The position numbers and the translations under genes were made by a program. The notes beneath the pieces were generated by a model. It did no database searches. It was not told the DNA's origin and saw only the letters and a list, made by a program, of their open reading frames with translations. From the NCBI GenBank assembly GCA_038224615.1, contig JBBRFH010000028.1, forward strand, positions 1-19,360: a DNA stretch of 19,360 bases, given 5' to 3'. This document shows, piece by piece, positions 1 through 7,103 of this stretch. This DNA comes from JBBRFH01 sp038224615 (GTDB lineage Bacteria > Planctomycetota > Phycisphaerae > Tepidisphaerales > Tepidisphaeraceae). Numbering within the stretch: the stretch's first letter is position 1; each line of letters opens with the position of its first letter.

Positions 1-335
1 TGGGTGGTCGAGGTGAGGACGGCGACCTTCGTCTCCAGGCCGGCGACGGCTTTATCGCGCTCTTCGATGGTCGAGCGGAGTGTCAACGCCGCCGTCCGCA
101 GCGAGCCGGCTTCGGACGCCGCGTCGCTCTGGGCCTTATCAAGGGCTGAGACGCTGGCGGCGTACTCGGCGTTCTTCTGTTCGAGCAACTGCTTAGCGTT
201 GGCGACATCGCTTTTCAGCGTGACGATCGTCTTCTGCAGTGGCTCGACCTTGTTCACGAACGTCACCACACCGGCGGTGAGTACGATCGACACGAGCACC
301 AACAGGACGACGAACAACTTGGTCAATGGGCTCAC
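1..335 (-). CDS. Membrane-anchored coiled-coil protein, C-terminus outside the window
   Basis: The reading frame starts at GTG (335-333) and runs off the left edge, so only the first 111 residues are visible. A GAGGAG ribosome binding site lies 7 nt upstream (343-348), which decides the GTG start. Residues about 5-27 form one hydrophobic segment (LTKLFVVLLVLVSIVLTAGV), best read as a signal anchor or uncleaved membrane helix. After that the protein is rich in Ala, Glu, Lys, Leu and Ser with heptad-like spacing (about 30-110), which predicts a long coiled coil outside or along the membrane. I do not recognise a family. Similar anchored coiled-coil proteins occur in many bacteria with unrelated roles, so no function is assigned. 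A strong promoter-like sequence lies about 250 bp upstream. The gene is confident as coding; its role is unknown. Confidence 0.75.
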   Translation of the reverse strand, partial: MSPLTKLFVVLLVLVSIVLTAGVVTFVNKVEPLQKTIVTLKSDVANAKQLLEQKNAEYAASVSALDKAQSDAASEAGSLRTAALTLRSTIEERDKAVAGLETKVAVLTSTT

Positions 336-740
336 AGGCTGGCTCCTCGGACGCTGGGGTTATGCGTCCAAAACTCAACGGTGCGAATTCCAAGGGTGCA
401 GAAAACCGACCGGCGAACCTGCTGCTGATTCCGCACTTGCCGCAGGGACGACCGCTCGCACTCCGACTTCAATCTTGGGCTTCAAAACTCGGTCTACGAG
501 ACGTTTCCGGCCTCCGTCGGACCACGCCGCACACCCCGGCCAACACCCGGCCGATGAAGTACACGCACTCCGACTCTACGCAATCTAATCTGCCGCCCCA
601 AAGTGTCAAGTTATAAGGTGCGTCTGCGACAGGTGCAGCTACCGTCTGCCACTACATTTAGCGGACGTGAGGCTCCGAGGGGGCTCGTCCATCCTTCACG
701 GACTCTGCCGGCATAAGCGGGCGGTCCGCTGGTTTGGGAC
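336..740. other. Gene-free stretch holding a minus-strand promoter and long leader
   Basis: I see no convincing gene in these 405 bases; the short open frames here have poor starts and no recognisable protein. It contains the promoter at 582-609 for the gene ending at the left edge. The inferred leader of about 240 nt contains a 12-nt direct repeat, CGCACTCCGACT on the plus strand, at 457-468 and 564-575. The part at 610-740 lies just downstream of the asnS stop and holds only a weak 5-bp hairpin (715-729), so no clear terminator is seen for asnS. Confidence 0.5.
582..609 (-). promoter_or_regulatory. Sigma-70-like promoter for the coiled-coil gene
   Basis: On the minus strand a perfect TTGACA -35 box (609-604) is followed after 16 nt by TAGATT (587-582) as the -10 box. 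Transcription would start near 575, giving about 240 nt of leader before the GTG at 335. Seen directly in sequence; activity is inferred. Confidence 0.6.
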
Positions 741-2141
741 TCAGTATCGACAATTTTTGGGCGTCCGGGGGAACGGAATCACGTCGCGGATGTTCTGTAA
801 ACCCGTTGCGTACAGGATCGTACGTTCAAAACCGAGCCCGAAACCGGCGTGGGGGACGCTCCCGTAGCGGCGGAGGTCGCGGTACCAGTTGTACTCCTCG
901 GGGTGCAGGCCCATTTCGACCAGCCGCCCGTCGAGCAGTTCCAGCCGGTCCTCGCGCTGGCTCCCGCCGATGATTTCCCCGATGCCCGGGGCCAGCACGT
1001 CCATCGCCCGCACCGTCTTGCCGTCCTCGTTCAGCTTCATATAGAAGGCTTTGATCTGCTTGGGATAGTCGGTCACGATCACCGGCTTTCCGAGCAATTT
1101 TTCGGTCAGCCAACGCTCGTGCTCGGTCTGCAGGTCGATGCCCCACTGCACAGGGAAATCGAACTTCTGCCCGCTCTTTTCGAGCTGCGCGATCGCTTCG
1201 GTGTAGGTCATCCGCTCGAACGGCGTTTCGACCAGCGACTGCAGTCGGGTGATGCAATCCTTGTCGACGCGCTCGGCAAAAAATGCCAGGTCGTCGGCGC
1301 GCTCATTGAGGACAGCCTTGAAGAGGTATTTCAGAAACCGCTCGGCCAATTCGGCATCGGTGTCGAGGTCGGCGAAGGCGATCTCGGGCTCGATCATCCA
1401 GAATTCGGCCAAATGACGCGGCGTGTTGCTGTTCTCGGCGCGGAATGTCGGCCCGAATGTGTAAACCTTGCTCAAGGCCAGGCAGTAACACTCGACATTG
1501 AGTTGCCCCGACACCGTGAGGTTGGTCGGCCGGCCGAAAAAATCCTGGGAATAGTCGATTTTCTTGTCGGGCGTGCGGGGAAGATTCTCGAGATCGAGCG
1601 TACACACCTTGAACATCGCGCCGGCGCCCTCGGCGTCGCTCGAGGTGATGATCGGCGTGTGGATCCAGAAGAAACCTTCGCTGTCGAAAAACCGATGCAC
1701 AGCCTGTGCCAGGCAGTGGCGAATGCGCGTTGCGGCACCAATGGTATTGGTGCGCGGGCGCAGGTGTGCGACTTCGCGCAGGTACTCCATGGTGTGCGCT
1801 TTGGGCTGGATCGGATAGCTGTCCGGATCTTCGACCCAGCCGACCACTTCGATCGCATCGGCGAGGAGTTCAAATGCCTGGCCCTTGCCTTGTGACTTGA
1901 CCAGTTTGCCCCGCGCCTTCACCGCGCAGCCGGTGGTCAGGTGCATGACCTCGCTGTCGTAGTTGTGGAGTTCCCGGGGTGCGACAATTTGGAGCGTGGC
2001 GAAGCACGAGCCGTCATGCACCTGTACGAAACTCACACCCGCCTTGGAATCGCGTCGGGTGCGGACCCAGCCGGCAATTTGTAATTCGGATCCTTCGGGC
2101 AAACGACCGGTAACGACGTGGGCGACGGGGCTGCTTTGCAT
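741..2141 (-). CDS. asnS: Asparaginyl-tRNA synthetase
   Basis: This cytoplasmic class IIb aminoacyl-tRNA synthetase charges tRNA-Asn with asparagine using ATP. From the ATG at 2141 the protein is 466 residues, the usual AsnRS length. An in-frame start at 2309 would add 56 residues with no family resemblance, so it is rejected. AGGAAA about 9 nt upstream of 2141 supports the choice. Residues about 20-100 form the N-terminal OB-fold anticodon-binding domain (QIAGWVRTRRDSKAG onward). Class II motif 2 is visible as FGPTFRAENSNTPRHLAEFW (229-248) and motif 3 as GFGLGFERT (433-441). The C-terminus IPFPRTPKNCRY is typical of AsnRS rather than AspRS. A dedicated AsnRS means Asn-tRNA can be made directly; whether the organism also has GatCAB cannot be told here. 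The gene stands alone and is divergent from the small DNA-binding protein gene. Confidence 0.96.
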   Translation of the reverse strand: MQSSPVAHVVTGRLPEGSELQIAGWVRTRRDSKAGVSFVQVHDGSCFATLQIVAPRELHNYDSEVMHLTTGCAVKARGKLVKSQGKGQAFELLADAIEVVGWVEDPDSYPIQPKAHTMEYLREVAHLRPRTNTIGAATRIRHCLAQAVHRFFDSEGFFWIHTPIITSSDAEGAGAMFKVCTLDLENLPRTPDKKIDYSQDFFGRPTNLTVSGQLNVECYCLALSKVYTFGPTFRAENSNTPRHLAEFWMIEPEIAFADLDTDAELAERFLKYLFKAVLNERADDLAFFAERVDKDCITRLQSLVETPFERMTYTEAIAQLEKSGQKFDFPVQWGIDLQTEHERWLTEKLLGKPVIVTDYPKQIKAFYMKLNEDGKTVRAMDVLAPGIGEIIGGSQREDRLELLDGRLVEMGLHPEEYNWYRDLRRYGSVPHAGFGLGFERTILYATGLQNIRDVIPFPRTPKNCRY

Positions 2142-2324
2142 GGGCTCGTTTCCTGCGGCTGATAAAGGTCCGCCGCACAACCACATTGTGAGCGGTAGCC
2201 CCCACTTACGGCAAGCGCCGGGGGAGTCGGCTTGCGACAAATGGTTCTTCAGGCGATCGGAATCCGCGTCGATGCATGTTCTGGAAACGCTCCGGGTCGG
2301 AGCATCCAAAACGGAGTCAGTACT

Positions 2325-2657
2325 ATGTCGTGTTGGGTAGCCGTTTCAGTCGCAGGTGAGTATCTCGGGGTCTCGTCCGCTGAACTGATGCAGCGGGTTG
2401 AGACCGGAACGCTCTCCAGCCGATTTGAGTTGGGAATGTTGATGGTCGACGTGAAGCCCGAAGCAAATCCCTTCGAGCGCAGACGTCACCCCCGCCCCGC
2501 CATGACCATCCCCCAGCGACCACTGCACGAGAGCGAGATCGAGCGCGTCGTCGAGCAGATCGACGACCCGTCCGGCATCGAGCACGACCGCTTCTCCGAC
2601 TGGCGCATCGCCCGCGCCCAAACCTCCCGCGTGCGCCGAGCACCCTTGGCAGCGTGA
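2325..2657 (+). CDS. Small excisionase/MerR-like DNA-binding protein
   Basis: A 110-residue protein. The start is ATG 2325, which has GGAG 8 nt upstream (2313-2316); an upstream ATG in frame at 2232 lacks such support and would add an unrelated segment. Residues about 4-46 (VAVSVAGEYLGVSSAELMQR, then a basic turn, then a short beta stretch ending MLMVDV) match the pattern of a small winged-helix excisionase or MerR-type domain: helix, turn, recognition helix and a short hairpin. The rest (about 47-110) is hydrophilic and rich in Arg, Pro and Glu. It includes a likely helix, ESEIERVVEQIDD, and is probably partly disordered. It is transcribed away from asnS with 183 bp between the two starts. 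It could be a regulator, but no target can be named. No integrase or other mobile gene is nearby, so an excision role is not supported. Confidence 0.72.
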   Translation: MSCWVAVSVAGEYLGVSSAELMQRVETGTLSSRFELGMLMVDVKPEANPFERRRHPRPAMTIPQRPLHESEIERVVEQIDDPSGIEHDRFSDWRIARAQTSRVRRAPLAA

Positions 2658-2675
2658 ATGGAATGGGGGATGGGC

Positions 2676-2776
2676 AATGAGGCAGAGAGGCAATGAGGGA
2701 ATCAGGCCCGAAGTCGAAAACGCCGCTTCCCTCTATGCCTCTATGCCTCTATGCCTCATTGCCTCTCTGCCTCATT
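2676..2776. repeat. Inverted repeat with tandem octamers between convergent genes
   Basis: A perfect 23-nt inverted repeat (2676-2698 against 2754-2776) encloses 55 nt. The right arm is part of a tandem array of octamers: CTCTATGC three times (2731-2754), then CTCATTGC and CTCTCTGC (2755-2770). The left arm mirrors the last units. It sits 18 nt after one stop codon and 5 nt before the ppk2 stop. A transcript from either side could fold into a long stem, so a bidirectional terminator or 3' end protector is possible. Confidence 0.85.
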
Positions 2777-2781
2777 TCCCC

Positions 2782-3591
2782 TCAAACCACCCTGTACTTA
2801 TGAATGTCCTCGATCGGCTTCGGATACGTCAGGTCGAGCGATTCGAGCGTGCGCAGCAGGATGTCGCTGATGACGTAGTTGCGGTACCACTTTTTGTCGC
2901 TGGGGATGACGTACCACGGCGCATCCTTGGTACTGCATTTGGTCAGCGCGTCTTCAAACGCTTCCATGTAGTCGTCCCACAGCTTGCGTTCGTCGAGGTC
3001 GCCGGCGTTGAACTTCCAGTTCTTCTTCGGGTCATCGAGCCGCTTCTGGATCCGCTCGGCCTGCTCTTCTTTACTGATGTGCAGGTAGATCTTGACGATC
3101 GTCGTCCCCTCGTCGGCCAATAGCTTCTCGAATGTGTTGATGTGCTCGTAGCGTTTCTTCCAGACCGACTTGGGCGCGTAGCCGTGGATGCGCTCGACGA
3201 GCACGCTCTCGTAGTGCGAACGGTTGAAGATGCCGATCATTCCCTTCGCCGGCACCGCCTGGTGGATTCGCCACAGAAAGTCGTGCGATTTCTCCAGCGT
3301 GGTGGGCACCTTGAAACTGGTGACCTGACACCCCTGCGGGTTCACGCCGGAGAAAATGTAGTCGATCGTCCCATCCTTCCCGCCGGCGTCCATCGCCTGG
3401 AGGACGACGAGGATCGCGTGCTGCGCCTGCGCATAGAGCACGTCCTGCAGCTCGGCGAGTTTCTCGAGGTTCTTCTTCGACGCAATCTCGGCGGCGTCGC
3501 GGTCGCCATCGAACTGGCCACCGTCGTTTGTCTTGATGTCCTTCATCCGGAACTTCTTGCCCGGGCGAACCAGATAGGGTGAATCAACCAT
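2782..3591 (-). CDS. ppk2: Polyphosphate kinase 2 family protein, class III-like
   Basis: PPK2 enzymes transfer phosphate between polyphosphate and nucleotides. Those like this one usually use polyphosphate to phosphorylate AMP and/or ADP, regenerating ADP and ATP in the cytoplasm. The 269-residue length fits a single-domain PPK2. Walker A is DAGGKDGT (68-75), Walker B is FNRSHYE (122-128), and the basic lid is RLDDPKKNWKF (184-194). The segments VLQAMDAGGKDGT, GVNPQGCQVTSFKVPT, VWKKRYEHI and APWYVIPSDKKWYRN follow the class III pattern closely as I remember it. The class, and hence substrate range, is inference. The start ATG lies 3 nt after the stop of the upstream ygfZ-like gene, and AGGAA 9 nt upstream overlaps the end of that gene. 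The two genes are therefore very likely co-transcribed and translationally coupled. Confidence 0.94.
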   Translation of the reverse strand: MVDSPYLVRPGKKFRMKDIKTNDGGQFDGDRDAAEIASKKNLEKLAELQDVLYAQAQHAILVVLQAMDAGGKDGTIDYIFSGVNPQGCQVTSFKVPTTLEKSHDFLWRIHQAVPAKGMIGIFNRSHYESVLVERIHGYAPKSVWKKRYEHINTFEKLLADEGTTIVKIYLHISKEEQAERIQKRLDDPKKNWKFNAGDLDERKLWDDYMEAFEDALTKCSTKDAPWYVIPSDKKWYRNYVISDILLRTLESLDLTYPKPIEDIHKYRVV

Positions 3592-3594
3592 TTT

Positions 3595-4791
3595 TCATTT
3601 CCTTCCTATAAAGGGTAACTCCGTGACGACGGCTTCGCGCACTGCCCCCTCCGCGGGAACGCGGACGGGCTTACCGGTCTCGAAGAACGGCTTGCGGACG
3701 ATCGCCAGCGCGATCGCCGCGTCCGATAGCAGCGGCGACATCGTGCTGCTGGTGACGACGCCGACCGCGTTCTGGGCGTCGTCAAATACCGGCTGCCCTG
3801 CGATCGGGAGCGATCCATCAGGCACGCGCAGACCGACCAGTTTGCGCGCCACCTGCTGCCGCGCGTGCATGCGGGCGACGATCTCCTGCCCGAGATAGCA
3901 CCCCTTGGTCACGCTCACGGCGCGATCGAACAATCCCGTCTCCGCCGGCAGCACCCCGACAGGACGCGGCCCGTCATCGCTCGTCGGCTGTGACTTGGCA
4001 CCCGGCATCGACGGCTCGGCAAGCTCAAAGTCGATCCCGAACAGTCCGCGACCGTTCTCGATTCTGGTGCTGTTAAACGCCGCCCAACCAACCGGACGCA
4101 GCAGCCGCTTGTTCACCGCGTACTCGCGGCCGTGTACCGTCAGCAGGTGCTGCCACAGACTCTCCACCCGCGCCGCCGGTGCAATCACATGCAGGCCGGG
4201 CACGCCGCACAGGTCATCGCGCCAAACGATCACCTCGATGCCGATGATCTTCGTCGCGACGCACTTCCCCTCGTCGAGCGCGTCGCGTCCGGTTTCGAGC
4301 GCGAGCAGTTCGAGCGCGCGAGCGCCGTGCAGTGCGATCTCGTGCAACTCGCCCAGGCGCGAAGCCACCTTCACCTGCTCGGCGAAGAGGTATCGGTCGA
4401 GCAATTTGACCAGCATGTCGATCAGCCGCGCGTCGACCTCGAGCAGGGTGCGCTCGCCGAGTTCGATCACGTTGATGTCACAGACGACGCGTCCCTTGAG
4501 GTTCAGCAGAAACGCGGGCACCACGCGCCCCGCGGGCAAGGGCGTCTTCGTCGACTTGTCGATCAGTTCGTTGCTGATGAGGTTGTTCAGGAACGCCAGC
4601 CGATCTTTGCCGGTGAGTTCAAGGATGCCGCGCTGCGGCAGGTCGATCATTCCGACGCCCTTATGGATCGCGGCGTACTCGGCCTGCGGCTCGCCGAAGG
4701 TGCTGACGATCTCGATCCGGTCGTAGTCGATCGTCTCGACCTCAGCGATACGCTGGTGCAGTGGTAGGAGTGAGTTGGGGAAATCGGGCAT
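3595..4791 (-). CDS. ygfZ: YgfZ/GcvT-like folate-binding protein
   Basis: Proteins of this family bind tetrahydrofolate and help assemble or repair certain iron-sulfur proteins (YgfZ/IBA57). They share the fold of the glycine-cleavage T protein GcvT. The signature K-G-C-Y-x-G-Q-E is complete at 296-303 (KGCYLGQE), including the family's conserved cysteine. This separates it from true aminomethyltransferases. At 398 residues it is longer than E. coli YgfZ (about 326). The extra length includes an N-terminal stretch and a 19-residue loop rich in Pro, Ser and Asp (about 261-279) just before the LPAETGLFD segment. No Shine-Dalgarno precedes the ATG, and a -10-like box lies about 12 nt upstream, suggesting a leaderless or very short-leader mRNA. 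It is the first gene of a unit with ppk2. The functional link between the two genes is not obvious. Confidence 0.9.
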   Translation of the reverse strand: MPDFPNSLLPLHQRIAEVETIDYDRIEIVSTFGEPQAEYAAIHKGVGMIDLPQRGILELTGKDRLAFLNNLISNELIDKSTKTPLPAGRVVPAFLLNLKGRVVCDINVIELGERTLLEVDARLIDMLVKLLDRYLFAEQVKVASRLGELHEIALHGARALELLALETGRDALDEGKCVATKIIGIEVIVWRDDLCGVPGLHVIAPAARVESLWQHLLTVHGREYAVNKRLLRPVGWAAFNSTRIENGRGLFGIDFELAEPSMPGAKSQPTSDDGPRPVGVLPAETGLFDRAVSVTKGCYLGQEIVARMHARQQVARKLVGLRVPDGSLPIAGQPVFDDAQNAVGVVTSSTMSPLLSDAAIALAIVRKPFFETGKPVRVPAEGAVREAVVTELPFIGRK

Positions 4792-4803
4792 GGCGCGACC
4801 GTA

Positions 4804-4833
4804 AGTCTATGGCTTGTTTTTGCCTGCGTCGAA
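4804..4833 (-). promoter_or_regulatory. Promoter-like boxes just upstream of the ygfZ-like gene
   Basis: On the minus strand TTCGAC (4833-4828) and TAGACT (4809-4804) are 18 nt apart. The predicted transcription start is about 4797, only about 5 nt before the ATG at 4791. The site overlaps the divergent promoter of the next gene. Confidence 0.4.
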
Positions 4834-4843
4834 CTGCTGCATC

Positions 4844-4852
4844 TGCTATACT
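4844..4852 (+). promoter_or_regulatory. Extended -10 promoter, predicted leaderless start
   Basis: The sequence TGC-TATACT is an extended -10 element ending 9 nt before the ATG at 4862. Transcription would start at about 4859-4860, leaving almost no leader. No Shine-Dalgarno is present between them (CTTATCCCCGC). No good -35 is seen, which suits an extended -10 promoter. Confidence 0.55.
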
Positions 4853-4861
4853 TATCCCCGC

Positions 4862-5716
4862 ATGAGTGACCCGCTCGACCCGAGCCCCGCCGACGACGCC
4901 AGCGACAATGAGAGTGGCGAACGCGATATCGCCCCCCTGCTTAGCGGCTGGGGCTACGAACCCGGCACGCTCAACGTCCGGAGGATCATGGGCACGGACG
5001 GCGTGCCGAAACTTCAGATGCGTCTGGAGCTCGGAGTGCTTCAGTTGGAAGTCACCGGCCGACCCGACGGGACGCGGCCGTTCGGGTTCGAGTCGCTTTT
5101 GGAGTACCACGAGCACCGCCTGACCGAGCACAAGCAAAAGTCCGGCGGGACGATCCACGGCTTCTCGCTCACCAATGAGCAGTGCCAGCAGATGCGCGAT
5201 GAGGCATCCATGTACTACCAGCGATACCTGTCGCTGTTTGTCGTGGGCGACTTCCCCGCGGTCGTGCGCGACACCAGCCGAAATCTTCGCGTGCTCGACA
5301 TGTGCGGCAAGTTCGCCGTCGACGAGCAGGACCGGCTCATGCTGGAACAGTTCCGTCCGTACATCATCATGATGCGCACGCGGGCCAGCGCCTCGATCCT
5401 GTATAAAGAACAGAAGCTGAACCAGGCATTGGACAACGTGCGCGACGGGCTTGGTCAGATCCGGGATTTTTTCGACAAGTTCGGGCACGCCGATGCGTTC
5501 GAGCAGTGCGAAGAGGCGAAGGTGCTGAAGCGCTTCGCCAAGGAAATCCGCAAGAAACTTCCGGTAGGCGCCTTGGAGCGGTTGCAGCGCCGGCTGAAAA
5601 AGGCTGTCGCCACCGAGCAGTACGAACTGGCCGCCAAACTCCGGGACCAGATCGCCGAACAGCAGCGGCTCGAACAGACGCCCCCACCGCAGATCGGCCA
5701 GAAGGCGGATCGTTAG
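4862..5716 (+). CDS. UVR-motif (UvrB/UvrC motif) protein of unknown role
   Basis: A 284-residue soluble protein. Near the C-terminus (about 238-268) it carries a UVR motif, RLQRRLKKAVATEQYELAAKLRDQI, the helical hairpin first known from UvrB and UvrC. The motif also occurs in McsA and ClpC-type proteins, where it mediates protein contacts. No helicase, nuclease or zinc-finger motif is visible, so this is neither UvrB nor UvrC. The N-terminal half contains a small beta-rich segment (VPKLQMRLELGVLQLEVTG) followed by long helices with several Tyr, Met and Arg residues. I recall similar stand-alone proteins in Planctomycetota, but no function is known to me. The ATG at 4862 is chosen because the good promoter sits immediately before it; an upstream in-frame ATG at 4814 would precede that promoter. 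Confidence 0.82.
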   Translation: MSDPLDPSPADDASDNESGERDIAPLLSGWGYEPGTLNVRRIMGTDGVPKLQMRLELGVLQLEVTGRPDGTRPFGFESLLEYHEHRLTEHKQKSGGTIHGFSLTNEQCQQMRDEASMYYQRYLSLFVVGDFPAVVRDTSRNLRVLDMCGKFAVDEQDRLMLEQFRPYIIMMRTRASASILYKEQKLNQALDNVRDGLGQIRDFFDKFGHADAFEQCEEAKVLKRFAKEIRKKLPVGALERLQRRLKKAVATEQYELAAKLRDQIAEQQRLEQTPPPQIGQKADR

Positions 5717-5796
5717 CGCGAAAAACGCGATTCCCGCTTCATCCTGCTCGCCTCCGCGGCTACATTTCGTCACGAGCGAACAAAAAAAGGAAAGCT

Positions 5797-6882
5797 ATGC
5801 GCGCAGTTGTTACGGGACAGGTCGGTATCGATAAGGGTCCGTACCTCGAGGCCGTGAAGAAAATGGCGATCGAGGCGGGGCACGATCTGGAAGTCTTCCA
5901 CGTCGGCAAGATGATGTACCAGGAAGCGCCCGACGTGCCGGAAGGCCGCATCCTGAATCTGCCCATCTCGCGCCTCAACACGCTCCGCCGCGCGGTCTTC
6001 AAGGAGATCCGCCGCGAAGCCGAGAAGCACGAGCACGTGATCGTCAACACGCACGCGACCTTCCGCTGGCGTCACGGGCTGTTCGCGGCGTTCGACTACG
6101 ACCAGATCAAGCAGTTTAACGCCGACTTGTACGTGACGATGCTCGACAATGTCGAGAGCATCCACCAGCGGCTCAACCGCGAGCACGACATTGACCATAC
6201 GCTCAAGGACATCATGGTGTGGCGCGAGGAAGAGAACCTCGCGACGGAAATCATTGCCAACATCCTGCAAGGCTACGGGCACTTCTTCGTGCTGTCGCGC
6301 GGGCGAACCGTCCCCACGTTCAAGACGCTCTATCGCATGATGTTCGAGCCGAAGACCAAGAAGGTCTACCCGAGTTTCCCGATGAGCCATGTGATGGATT
6401 TGCCCGACACGCTAGCGGAGATCAACGCGTTCCGCGCCATCCTCGCCGAGCACTTTATTGCGTTCGATCCGGGAGACGTCGATGAGTTCGTCCTGCACAT
6501 GCAGGCCAGCAAAGCCAAGGAAGAGGGCAGGGACCGCGTCGAAGTCGAGGCCGCCGAGGGCAAGGTGACGTTCGACACCGACGAAGTCATCCAGATCTCC
6601 GGCGACATCATGGGCCAGATCTACGCCCGCGATTTTAAGATGGTCGACCAGAGCGACATGATCGTGTCGCTGGTCCCGGAAATGGCGAACGGAAAGCCCG
6701 CCCTCAGCAGCGGCGTCGAGCGCGAACTGCACCACGCATGGGAAGGCGGCAAGGAAGTCTACGTCGTCTGGGCCTGCCGCGGCACGCCCAGCCCCTTCAT
6801 CAGCGAAACCGCGACCCGCGTGTTCCGCTCGGTGAACGAAGCGGTCGAATTCTTCAAGCGCAAGGGATATATTAAGGAGTGA
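5797..6882 (+). CDS. P-loop kinase-like protein fused to a deoxyribosyltransferase-like domain
   Basis: A 361-residue protein whose start ATG 5797 follows AAAGGAAAG. The N-terminus (RAVVTGQVGIDKGPYLEAV) looks like the beta strand and phosphate loop of an adenylate-kinase-like P-loop protein. The loop is G7-QVG-ID-K13-G14: the usual Gly before Lys is Asp12, and the Ser/Thr after Lys is Gly14. A kinase-like body follows to about residue 245 (VIVNTHATFRW, DLYVTMLDNVESIHQRL). The C-terminal about 110 residues resemble nucleoside 2-deoxyribosyltransferases. DFKMVDQSDMIVSLVPE (279-295) matches their D-x(5)-D-hydrophobic strand. G306-x(3)-E310-L-x-x-A314 followed by GGK matches the region that holds the catalytic Glu. 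The first half could bind ATP or a nucleotide; neither activity is proven. It is closely followed by the toxin-antitoxin pair and LOG gene. Confidence 0.75.
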   Translation: MRAVVTGQVGIDKGPYLEAVKKMAIEAGHDLEVFHVGKMMYQEAPDVPEGRILNLPISRLNTLRRAVFKEIRREAEKHEHVIVNTHATFRWRHGLFAAFDYDQIKQFNADLYVTMLDNVESIHQRLNREHDIDHTLKDIMVWREEENLATEIIANILQGYGHFFVLSRGRTVPTFKTLYRMMFEPKTKKVYPSFPMSHVMDLPDTLAEINAFRAILAEHFIAFDPGDVDEFVLHMQASKAKEEGRDRVEVEAAEGKVTFDTDEVIQISGDIMGQIYARDFKMVDQSDMIVSLVPEMANGKPALSSGVERELHHAWEGGKEVYVVWACRGTPSPFISETATRVFRSVNEAVEFFKRKGYIKE

Positions 6883-6893
6883 GAGGTTGGCTT

Positions 6894-7103
6894 ATGTCGA
6901 AAGTTGAATCCATCAAGAAGGCGATGTCGGAACTCACGCCCGAAGAGTGGGACGAGCTTGAAGAATGGCTTGTCGACCGCGCGTTGGAAGACGACGCGTG
7001 GGACAAGCAGATGAAGGCAGATTCTGCGGCCGGAAGAATGGACAAACTCGTCGCCGAAGCGAAGGATAACCTCAAACATGGACGCACCAGAGGCCTGCCT
7101 TGA
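6894..7103 (+). CDS. Putative antitoxin of a type II toxin-antitoxin pair
   Basis: A 69-residue acidic, hydrophilic protein encoded directly before a RelE/ParE-like toxin. The start ATG 6894 has GAGAGG 7 nt upstream. A GTG at 6879 overlapping the previous stop is possible, but its spacing to AAGGA is wrong. The N-terminal half (KAMSELTPEEWDELEEWLVD) is a strongly helical acidic segment. The C-terminal half is charged (DKLVAEAKDNLKHGRTRG) and would be the part that wraps the toxin. It resembles short addiction-module antitoxins in size and composition. I do not see a clear ribbon-helix-helix or Xre domain, so DNA binding is uncertain. It lies 11 nt after the kinase-like gene and overlaps the toxin start by 4 nt. 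Confidence 0.75.
   Translation: MSKVESIKKAMSELTPEEWDELEEWLVDRALEDDAWDKQMKADSAAGRMDKLVAEAKDNLKHGRTRGLP

Noticed and set aside
326..616. 96-codon plus-strand open frame near the left edge
   Set aside because: The translation looks random, and it overlaps the start of the coiled-coil gene and its minus-strand promoter.
849..1895. Long plus-strand open frame opposite asnS
   Set aside because: It lies wholly antisense to a well-supported gene; such frames are common in GC-rich DNA, and the protein has no recognisable motif.
741..2309. Longer asnS reading frame starting at 2309
   Set aside because: The extra 56 residues do not resemble the family, and the ATG at 2141 gives the standard 466-residue enzyme with a ribosome site.
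2325..2657. Excisionase of an integrated element
   Set aside because: The fold resembles excisionases, but no integrase, attachment-site repeat or phage gene is present nearby, so only a general DNA-binding role is proposed.
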